Positions 34,231 through 40,784 of a stretch of DNA of 40,784 bases are shown here, in pieces. A program made the translations under genes and the position numbers. The notes under the pieces were generated by a model that had not been told where the DNA came from, made no database searches, and saw only the letters and a list, made by a program, of their open reading frames with translations. Within the stretch, counting starts at the first letter, position 1, and every line of letters begins with the position of its first letter. The stretch lies in contig JAFMBH010000028.1 of assembly GCA_017858735.1 (NCBI GenBank), positions 1-40,784 of the forward strand, read 5' to 3'. Source of the stretch: Bacteroidota bacterium. Lineage in GTDB: Bacteria > Bacteroidota > Bacteroidia > Chitinophagales > Saprospiraceae.

Positions 34231-37200
34231 ATGAAAAAACACTTACTAGCACTTTCGTTGGTTTTCTTTGCAGCTATAGGAGCTTTTGCGCAAAGAACAA
34301 TCACCGGTAAAGTGACTGATTCAGGTGGAGAACCACTTATCGGTGCCAGTATCCTTGCGAAAGGATTAAGCACGGGTACAGTTACGGATCTCGACGGTAC
34401 TTACAGCTTAGCTGTGCCAGCAAATGCCACAATATTGGTGTTTTCTTACACAGGGTATGAAACAAAAGAGGTGACCTTGAGCGCTTCAAATGTTGTGGAT
34501 GCTACTTTGGAAGAAGGAGCAGAACAACTTTCGGAAGTTTTGGTTACTGCTATTGGCATTGAAAGGGACAAAAAAGCAATGGGTTATGCCGTTACTAATT
34601 TAAGTTCCAGCGATGTCCTCCAAAGATCTGAGGCTGACCCGCTAAGGGCAGTAGCAGGTAAAATTCCTGGCGTTACTATTACCGGGTCAGGTGGTGGACC
34701 AGGTACTTCAACTAAAATTAACATCAGAGGTTTTTCTTCCCTAACAGGAAATACACAGCCTCTGTTTGTTGTTGATGGGGTTCCTTTTGATAACTCGGTG
34801 AATGCAACAACGGGTGCTCGATCTGGTGCGCAGTTCTCGAATCGTGGTTTCGATATCGATCCTAATAATATTGAGTCTATGACCGTATTAAAAGGTGCAG
34901 CTGCGTCGGCTCTTTATGGCTCAAGAGCAACTAACGGTGTTATCGTTATTACTACTAAGTCTGGAAGTAAAGGTTCAAGAAAGGGATTAGAGGTTACTTA
35001 CAACTCTTCTTTCCAATCTGAACAGATTTCAGGTATTCCCGATTATCAGGATGTTTATGGTCAAGGTTCAAACCAGGTATATAACGGTGGTTTCATCGGT
35101 AACTGGGGTTCTCCTTTTGCAGAACATGTAGATCGCTTAAATTCCGCTTACGGAACTAGCTATTCTAAAGTTATCGTTCCTGGTTACCCGGAAGGTACTG
35201 TTCCGCATCCATTGGTTTCTGGTGGTTTTGCCGGTTCTCGTTTTCCTAATGTATTCCCTGAGTTAATGAAGGACGGAAAAGCGATGGCAGTTCCTTATCG
35301 CCCTTATGATATTATCGGACCTTTCTTCCGCGATGGTGGCTTATTTGAAAATTCTATCAATATTAATGGTGGAAATGAAAAGTCAGCTCTAAATGCTGTA
35401 GTAAGTAGAATGAATAATGAGGGTATCGTACCTAATAGCCATTCCGGCCGTACTTCTGTAAGTGTGGGTGGTAATGCTAAATTAGATAACGGCCTTTCTG
35501 TATCTGGAAACGTTACTTACGTAAACTCTGAACAGAAAACGCCTCCATCAGGTGGTTCAGTTTTCGGTGGTAACTTCGGTTCCACGGCTGGTTCGATTTT
35601 TACGCGTCTTTTCTTCTTACCAAGAAATTTTGACTTGAACGAAACGAATCCAGAAGGTATTCCTTACCCTTTGGAAAATCCAGTTACAGGTTCAAACGTT
35701 TTCTATCGTGCATTGGATAACCCTCGTTGGTTAACTAAGTATAATTACTTTAAATCAAACGTAAATCGTGTATATGGTAATATTGCCTTAAACTACGACG
35801 TAACGCCCTGGTTGGCTTTAAGTGCCAGAGGTGGTATGAACACTTATTCTGATTTTCAGAAAAACGTAACAGTAGCTGGTGGTGTTGCTGATGCAAATGG
35901 TGAGGTTTGGACAAATGACGTTACGAATACCGAGATAGATTTAAACTATTTAGCTACCGTTACAACTAAATTCGGTGAAAACATCGATTTCAGATTAATT
36001 GCTGGTTTTAACTGGAATCAACGTTCTTATGGCACTCGCTATGTTGTGGGTGATGGTATTATTTCTAGAGGTTTATACAATACTGATGCTACAGTTACTC
36101 AGTTAAGTTCTGAATTTAATCGCTTACAGCGTTTTTATGCCGCTTACTCTGATATGCAACTTGGATACAAAAACTATTTGTATCTGGGTATTACTGCGCG
36201 TAATGACTTCTCTTCAACATTACCTGCAGCCAATAGAAGTTACTTCTATCCTGGGGTGAATGCCTCTTTCGTCCTAACAGATGCTTTTGATATTTCAAAT
36301 AACTTCTTAGGTTATGCTAAAATTAGAGGTGCCTGGACACAAGTAGGTAATGAAGCAACTCCTTACAGAACAGCCACGCCTTATTTCCTTTCAACACCAT
36401 TCACAACCGCTGGTGGTTCTAAATTCAATTTAGCTTCCTTAGGTAACACCTTAGGAAATGGTAATTTATTGTCGGAGTTAACAACTGAGATTGAGTTTGG
36501 TGCAGATGTAAGATTATTGAAAAATAGAGTTGCTTTAGAATTTACCTGGTTCAAAAGAAATTCTACTAACCAGATTACCTCTACGCAGGTACCAGCTTCT
36601 TCAGGCTTTACCCGTGCTGTAGTTAATGCAGGTGAAATTCAAAATAAAGGTTTTGAGGTTGCGTTGAACTTCTCACCTATTAAAATGAAGAACTTTACCT
36701 GGGATGCAACCGTTAACTTTACCCGTATTCGCTCTTTAGTAGTTGATGCTGGTGAAGGAGGTGATATCTATGTTGGTGGTTTATTCTCAAGTCTTGGTGT
36801 TATTCATAGAACAGGCTTACCTTATGGTCAAATCTTTGGTTCGGCCAATGCTAAAACCCCTGAAGGTGATTTGTTAATTGATAAATCATTAGGTTTGACG
36901 ATCCTGGAGCAAACATCTGAAATTATTGGTGATCCAAATCCTGACTTTACGACAAGTTTAATCAATACTTTCTCGTTCAAAGGATTTTCATTAAATGCGA
37001 TGCTTGACTGGCGTCAGGGTGGTGACATGTATTTAACTACCGCAAGTTCTCTTTTACTAAGAGGCCAGATTAAAGTTACGGAAGACAGAGAAGCACTCAG
37101 AGTGATTCCCGGCGTTTATGGTAATACCCAGACGTTTGAACCTGTATTAGATGAAAAAGGAAATTATATCAGAAATACAACAGCCATCACTGCTTTTGAT

Positions 37201-37515
37201 TATTTCTTCTCTAACGGCTTTGGCGCTTACGGCGCAGATGAAACGAATATTTTTGATATTACTTCTATTCGTTTAAGAGAAATTTCTTTGGCTTATCAGT
37301 TCCCAAAACAGTTATTGTCAAAGACACCTTTCGGTTCAGCAAGATTATCACTTTCTGGTCGTAACCTTTGGTGGAGAGCTCCAAATATTCTTGAAGGGGT
37401 GAATAGTGATCCCGAGGTTTTGGCTGAATCTTCTTCTTCAAATGTTCAAGGTTTCGAATACGGTTCTTATCCAACAACGAGACGTTTTGGTGTGAACCTT
37501 TCCATAACCTTCTGA
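34231..37515 (+). CDS. SusC/RagA-type TonB-dependent outer-membrane receptor (intact)
   Basis: A 1094-residue receptor from ATG 34231, which opens the signal peptide MKKHLLALSLVFFAAIGAFA; an upstream in-frame TTG at 34201 would add an unlikely tail. Domain order: carboxypeptidase-regulatory-like domain (about 22-100), TonB-box region EQLSEVLVTAIG, plug with INIRGFSS and PLFVVDGVPFDN, then the barrel ending NLSITF. It is complete, and it is the only one of three SusC genes in the window without a lesion. The first codons are nearly identical to the broken SusC at 28560 (ATGAAAAAACACTTACTAG in both), and the 5' ends are similar for about 300 bases, so the two cassettes arose by duplication. SusD follows after 59 bases. 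Cargo unknown. Confidence 0.95.
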   Translation: MKKHLLALSLVFFAAIGAFAQRTITGKVTDSGGEPLIGASILAKGLSTGTVTDLDGTYSLAVPANATILVFSYTGYETKEVTLSASNVVDATLEEGAEQLSEVLVTAIGIERDKKAMGYAVTNLSSSDVLQRSEADPLRAVAGKIPGVTITGSGGGPGTSTKINIRGFSSLTGNTQPLFVVDGVPFDNSVNATTGARSGAQFSNRGFDIDPNNIESMTVLKGAAASALYGSRATNGVIVITTKSGSKGSRKGLEVTYNSSFQSEQISGIPDYQDVYGQGSNQVYNGGFIGNWGSPFAEHVDRLNSAYGTSYSKVIVPGYPEGTVPHPLVSGGFAGSRFPNVFPELMKDGKAMAVPYRPYDIIGPFFRDGGLFENSININGGNEKSALNAVVSRMNNEGIVPNSHSGRTSVSVGGNAKLDNGLSVSGNVTYVNSEQKTPPSGGSVFGGNFGSTAGSIFTRLFFLPRNFDLNETNPEGIPYPLENPVTGSNVFYRALDNPRWLTKYNYFKSNVNRVYGNIALNYDVTPWLALSARGGMNTYSDFQKNVTVAGGVADANGEVWTNDVTNTEIDLNYLATVTTKFGENIDFRLIAGFNWNQRSYGTRYVVGDGIISRGLYNTDATVTQLSSEFNRLQRFYAAYSDMQLGYKNYLYLGITARNDFSSTLPAANRSYFYPGVNASFVLTDAFDISNNFLGYAKIRGAWTQVGNEATPYRTATPYFLSTPFTTAGGSKFNLASLGNTLGNGNLLSELTTEIEFGADVRLLKNRVALEFTWFKRNSTNQITSTQVPASSGFTRAVVNAGEIQNKGFEVALNFSPIKMKNFTWDATVNFTRIRSLVVDAGEGGDIYVGGLFSSLGVIHRTGLPYGQIFGSANAKTPEGDLLIDKSLGLTILEQTSEIIGDPNPDFTTSLINTFSFKGFSLNAMLDWRQGGDMYLTTASSLLLRGQIKVTEDREALRVIPGVYGNTQTFEPVLDEKGNYIRNTTAITAFDYFFSNGFGAYGADETNIFDITSIRLREISLAYQFPKQLLSKTPFGSARLSLSGRNLWWRAPNILEGVNSDPEVLAESSSSNVQGFEYGSYPTTRRFGVNLSITF

Positions 37516-37574
37516 CGAATTATTGACATTTTTGTTCATCCTGGTTATTACAGTCCAGGGAAAAAAATTTACAA

Positions 37575-39281
37575 ATGAATAAATTAAAAAATACCGTCAG
37601 ATTTTTCGCCGCCACCCTTATGATTTTTGTTCTAAGTGGTTGTGGTGATATGTTTGACTTAGACATTAACCAAGATCCTAATAATCCTACGCAAGCAAGT
37701 TCGGATCTTCTACTTGCCCAAGCTCAATACAGTATGGTAAGCCTTATTGGTGGGGGTGTTAATAACGATCTCATGGGCTTCATGGGAATTATAGGTAGTT
37801 ATGATAACTGGAATATTGGCCAGACTGCCTACAACGGAACCTGGCGCTCACTTTATGCTGATGTGCTAAAGGACCTTGAAGGAATCATCAAATCAAATAC
37901 TGGTGATACAGGTTCACCTCAATATTTAGGTATTGCACAGCTGTTAAAGGCTTATGTAGTTTCTACTATGGTCGATCTTTTTGGCGATATTCCTTACACT
38001 GAAGCACTTAACGGTGACAGTGAAACGCCTATCGTCAATCCAAATTTTGAAGACGATGCCGCTATTTATGCTAAAATGCTCTTACTTGTTGACGAGGGTA
38101 TTAAAGGAGTAACCAATGCCCGTCGTCCGGTGGCCATTACAGGTGACCTTATCTACGCTGGAAATACAGCACGTTGGGAAAAATTTGGTCTTTCTCTAAA
38201 ATTGAAGATGTTAATGAATACGAGATTGGTGAACACTAACGCCAAATCTCAAATTGAAGCAGTAATCGCTTCTGGGAAATTAATTTCTACCACTGCGGAA
38301 GATTTTACTTTCCAATATTCAAAGACGGTTACACCAGATAATCGCCACCCTTGGTATCGTGCTTCTTACACAGCTGGTACTAACGGCTTTACTTACATTC
38401 TGCATCAGTTTATGTTAGAATCTTTAGAAGATGCTGACCCACGCTGGCCATACTATTTCCGTCGTATTCAGGGAACCGTTCTTGATCAGGCGGATCCATC
38501 TCAACGTAATACTTCTCCTTGTTCTCAAACGCCTTCCTGTACTTATGGATATTTTCCAATCAGTAATTTGGTAATTAAGCGTTTATATGAGAATAAGAAT
38601 CTTAAGTATGATGATAAAGCAGCAGTTTTCTTAGCTGGCTTATTTGGACGTGACAGAGCTGACCCGGCAGGTATTCCACTAGATGGTGACTTCAGGCTTA
38701 TTCCGGGTGTTTATCCTGCTGGTGGTTATTATGATATAGCAACACCCGCTATTCCTGCAGCAAATCGTGCATCAGGTGGAGGAATTTTCCCAGCTTTAAC
38801 TTCTGTAAACGTTCTTTATCATCAAATAGAAGCTATCCTTTCTCTGGGAGTAGCAGGTGATGCTAAGGCTTTATTCAAAAAAGCAATCGAAGATCATATT
38901 GGTAAAGTAGTAACATTTAGTAGATCATCTGATGTGAATGCGCCAGCTCCACCAATTACTATGGTCGATGGACGTGTATTGGATACAAAGGCTTATGTTG
39001 ATCTATGGATGAGTCGTTATGACAATGCAGCCAATAATAACGCTAAATTAAACGTGGTTGGAAAACAACTTTGGTTTACTAGCTGGGGTAATGGTTTCGA
39101 GTTATATAACTTCTTCCGTCGTACTGGTTTCCCAAATACTATCCAGGATCCAATCCTTGCTCCTCGTAAATTCCCTGTTCGTTTACCTTATCCACAAGAG
39201 GAACTAACATTGAATCCTAATGCGAAAACAGCAAAGGATGTTATTTATGACAGAGATAGAATTTTCTGGGATCCGAACTAA
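37575..39281 (+). CDS. SusD/RagB family (SusD-like type 2) nutrient-binding lipoprotein
   Basis: A 568-residue lipoprotein with lipobox VLSGC (Cys23). Family landmarks: LDINQDPNNPTQASSDLLLAQ at the mature start, KAYVVSTMVDLFGDIPYTEAL, YAKMLLLVDEGIKGV, TPDNRHPWYRASY, and GKQLWFTSWGNGFELYNFFR near the end. Two close cysteines lie in a loop (NTSPCSQTPSCTYGY), possibly a disulfide. It partners the intact SusC at 34231 and is a homologue of the 31796 protein, with which it shares gene order. The type-2 SusD family is often found without neighbouring polysaccharide enzymes, as here; peptide or other nutrient uptake is one possibility, by comparison with Porphyromonas RagAB. Confidence 0.93.
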   Translation: MNKLKNTVRFFAATLMIFVLSGCGDMFDLDINQDPNNPTQASSDLLLAQAQYSMVSLIGGGVNNDLMGFMGIIGSYDNWNIGQTAYNGTWRSLYADVLKDLEGIIKSNTGDTGSPQYLGIAQLLKAYVVSTMVDLFGDIPYTEALNGDSETPIVNPNFEDDAAIYAKMLLLVDEGIKGVTNARRPVAITGDLIYAGNTARWEKFGLSLKLKMLMNTRLVNTNAKSQIEAVIASGKLISTTAEDFTFQYSKTVTPDNRHPWYRASYTAGTNGFTYILHQFMLESLEDADPRWPYYFRRIQGTVLDQADPSQRNTSPCSQTPSCTYGYFPISNLVIKRLYENKNLKYDDKAAVFLAGLFGRDRADPAGIPLDGDFRLIPGVYPAGGYYDIATPAIPAANRASGGGIFPALTSVNVLYHQIEAILSLGVAGDAKALFKKAIEDHIGKVVTFSRSSDVNAPAPPITMVDGRVLDTKAYVDLWMSRYDNAANNNAKLNVVGKQLWFTSWGNGFELYNFFRRTGFPNTIQDPILAPRKFPVRLPYPQEELTLNPNAKTAKDVIYDRDRIFWDPN

Positions 39282-39317
39282 TTATTTTCATTGATTGTTT
39301 TAATAAAAAAACACAAC

Positions 39318-40310
39318 ATGAAGCGATATAAAATTTTGCTTTATTCTCTAGCCGCCGCACTCTTGTTGCCGTTTTCTTCCTGCAAGGACGAATCGCTAAA
39401 TCCGGTTCTTGCGCCAGAAACTGCCGTTCATGGTTTTGCGCAAACAGCCGCTGGCTCAGCTACGAGTTTCTTCTATAAAGATATGACCACGCCAATTAGT
39501 ATTGAATTGCAATGGATATCTATAGATAAAATTAATACAGTTACTAAAATGGACATTTTTGTCAATTTTAGAGAGTCCTACGTCGATGCGGAAGGAAATC
39601 CTCGCGTAGCTAATCATGGTACTAAAAAAGTGAAAACTTTGGAAGGTAGTGCCGTTCCTGCCAATAGAGCGAATGCTAAATTTAGCATCTCTCCAAATGA
39701 TGTTTATACCGCATTCAAAGATGCTACCTTTGATTATGGTGATGGCAAAGGTAAGGTTTCTGTTTTTAGTAATACCTTTAAGAAAGACAGAACGTCATCT
39801 GTTCGTTTTACAGCCGATGATGGTTTCAGAATGACTTGGGCATTTACTACCGCTGATGGTCGTTATTTTGACTCCTGGTCAGATTCTGTTTGCTCAGAAT
39901 TTCCCGGGGCTAATTGCGATATCAACTGGGCTGTGGTTTGTGACTCAAAAATCGAAGGTACTTACATTGCTACTACTTCAGGTACATCTACCGATGACTG
40001 TTGTAAAGGTGTTTTTACCGAGACAAAAGAAGTAAAACTTACCAAAACTGGTGATGGCAAATATTCTATTTCCGATTGGAGCGCCGGCCTTTATTTAAAA
40101 TGGTACGGGGTTTATGGTATTTCAGCTACGACAAAAATGGAGGCTACTTTGTTTGATGTTTGTGGAACCATTAAGTTTCCTGATTTTACAGAACCTTTCG
40201 GTGAAAAAACCACTGCTTCTGGTAAAGTGAATGATGATGGCACAATAAGTTATGCTTGGGTAAATGGTTATGGTGACAAAGCCACCGTGCTACTTACACC
40301 CAAAAAATAA
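39318..40310 (+). CDS. Third-position lipoprotein of a SusCD cassette (long form with cysteine-containing C-domain)
   Basis: A 330-residue lipoprotein with lipobox LPFSSC (Cys22). ATG 39318 is chosen over upstream TTG 39291 because it starts the leader MKRYKILLYSLAAALLL. The N-terminal half (about 30-195) resembles the short lipoprotein at 33478: both run from a beta-rich segment through IFVNF/MVIRF to DGRYFDSW/DGKVFDAS. The C-terminal half (from about CDSKIEGTYIATTSG) has no partner in the short form and looks like a beta-barrel or lipocalin-like fold with alternating polar and apolar residues, ending GDKATVLLTPKK. Six cysteines follow the lipobox (VCSEF, ANCDI, VVCDS, DDCCK, DVCGT), unusual for this setting and suggestive of disulfides. 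I recognise no named family. A surface accessory binder is the likely role. Confidence 0.82.
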   Translation: MKRYKILLYSLAAALLLPFSSCKDESLNPVLAPETAVHGFAQTAAGSATSFFYKDMTTPISIELQWISIDKINTVTKMDIFVNFRESYVDAEGNPRVANHGTKKVKTLEGSAVPANRANAKFSISPNDVYTAFKDATFDYGDGKGKVSVFSNTFKKDRTSSVRFTADDGFRMTWAFTTADGRYFDSWSDSVCSEFPGANCDINWAVVCDSKIEGTYIATTSGTSTDDCCKGVFTETKEVKLTKTGDGKYSISDWSAGLYLKWYGVYGISATTKMEATLFDVCGTIKFPDFTEPFGEKTTASGKVNDDGTISYAWVNGYGDKATVLLTPKK

Positions 40311-40332
40311 TATTATGCTACTTTATTAGTTT

Positions 40333-40373
40333 AATTGCTCCCCGATACTTATTTTCGGGGAGCAATTTTTTTT
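40333..40373 (+). terminator. Intrinsic terminator ending the second SusCD cassette
   Basis: ATTGCTCCCCGA (40334-40345) pairs with TCGGGGAGCAAT (40355-40366) over a 9-base loop, and a long T run follows. The T run merges directly into the ATG of the next gene at 40374, so that gene must be read by its own promoter further upstream or by read-through. Confidence 0.88.
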
Positions 40374-40784
40374 ATGAGATATCTTTTCCTTCTTTTATTA
40401 TTCAGTGTAACAATAACTACTCATTTATTTTCATTCAATGCGAATAAATCACTGCTCTTGTCAGTTGAAATGGATAGTTTGAAAGATTTAATATCAAGGG
40501 ACGTTGTTCTAAGCCCAAAGGGAAATGTTCTTATCTGGATGAATTCTGAATGTCCGATTTGTAATAAGTATCCTAGTATCTGGAAAAAATTAGCACTAGA
40601 ATTTCCTGAGTTTACCTTTATTGGAGTATTCACTTCGTATGAAGAAAGTAAAATGGCAAAGGGTTTTATAAAAAAATATAAAATCCCTTTCCAGTGGTTT
40701 ATAGATAAAGAGAATCATCTTGCAAATTATTTAAGCGTTAATGTTACTCCTGAGGTTTTGTTTTTTAATGCCGATGCTGAAATT
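40374..40784 (+). CDS. Thioredoxin-like exported protein, cut by the window edge
   Basis: The frame opens at ATG 40374 and is still open at the last base, giving 137 residues. The N-terminus is a signal peptide or anchor (MRYLFLLLLFSVTITTHLFS). The body is thioredoxin/redoxin-like: GNVLIWMNSECPICNKYPS with a C-P-I-C pair, FTFIGVFTSYEESKMAKGFIKKYKIPFQWFID, and NVTPEVLFFN, where VTPE has the cis-proline position of the fold. It may act in periplasmic disulfide or haem-protein maturation, or as the redoxin part of a larger haem-linked protein often seen in this phylum; the missing C-terminus decides. The start follows a terminator with no gap, so the true ATG could also be a later one, for example M33. 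Confidence 0.8.
   Translation, partial: MRYLFLLLLFSVTITTHLFSFNANKSLLLSVEMDSLKDLISRDVVLSPKGNVLIWMNSECPICNKYPSIWKKLALEFPEFTFIGVFTSYEESKMAKGFIKKYKIPFQWFIDKENHLANYLSVNVTPEVLFFNADAEI

Noticed and set aside
37540-37559. Hairpin CCTGG/CCAGG between the intact SusC and its SusD
   Set aside because: Only five pairs with a ten-base loop, and followed by A residues, so it is not a terminator. It could at most affect mRNA processing.
1-40784. CRISPR array, tRNA or rRNA genes, insertion sequences
   Set aside because: No regular direct repeats, no cloverleaf or rRNA-like stretch, and no transposase or terminal inverted repeats were seen by reading; a faint tRNA could be missed without a covariance search.

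Overview
The window looks like a chromosomal segment of a Bacteroidota bacterium, possibly of the Saprospiria/Chitinophagia side; that finer placement is a guess. The sequence is visibly AT-rich. It carries three SusC/SusD outer-membrane uptake pairs, lipoproteins with short Bacteroidota-type lipoboxes, almost no Shine-Dalgarno sites, and promoters of the TTG / TAnnTTTG type. No rRNA, tRNA, CRISPR array or transposase gene was found.

Positions 77-19806 read as a polysaccharide-utilization locus (PUL). A divergent phytanoyl-CoA-dioxygenase-like enzyme (77-1033, minus) precedes a plus-strand run: SusC (1162-4334, broken by one missing base), SusD (4387-6006), an internal intrinsic terminator, two sister heparinase II/III-like lyases (6078-7910, 7921-9795), a GH43-like five-bladed propeller protein (9824-10789) and a third, more distant heparinase-like lyase (10826-12769). 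A separate three-gene module (12820-15037: six-TM protein, winged-helix regulator, DUF4153-like membrane protein) sits in the middle, with the same palindrome in both of its promoters. A minus-strand operon follows: exported FAD-dependent oxidoreductase (19806-17938), sodium:solute symporter (17855-16020) and DUF4434 TIM-barrel protein (16016-15087). The simplest reading is that the SusCD pair imports a uronate-containing glycan, the exported lyases and propeller enzyme cut it, the symporter takes up the product, and the cytoplasmic DUF4434 protein finishes it. The substrate is not evident, and no sulfatase, GH88 or PUL regulator is visible.

Positions 19807-21186 are a gene-poor scar. They hold a decayed, frameshifted fragment of a YhcG/DUF1016 nuclease gene and a small two-TM protein on the minus strand.

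Positions 21187-28409 are housekeeping: a fold-III PLP-dependent arginine decarboxylase-like protein, the minus-strand pair pdxJ and alpha-glucan phosphorylase, then a plus-strand group of CPBP membrane protease, cdsA and a short phosphatidylserine decarboxylase.

Positions 28560-40310 hold two tandem enzyme-free uptake cassettes, each ordered SusC, SusD-like lipoprotein, third lipoprotein. The SusC of the first cassette has two in-frame TAA codons 78 bases apart. The third lipoproteins (33478-34044 and 39318-40310) appear to share an unnamed N-terminal domain; only the second has a cysteine-containing C-terminal domain. The right edge cuts a thioredoxin-like lipid-anchored or exported protein with a CPIC motif (40374 onwards).
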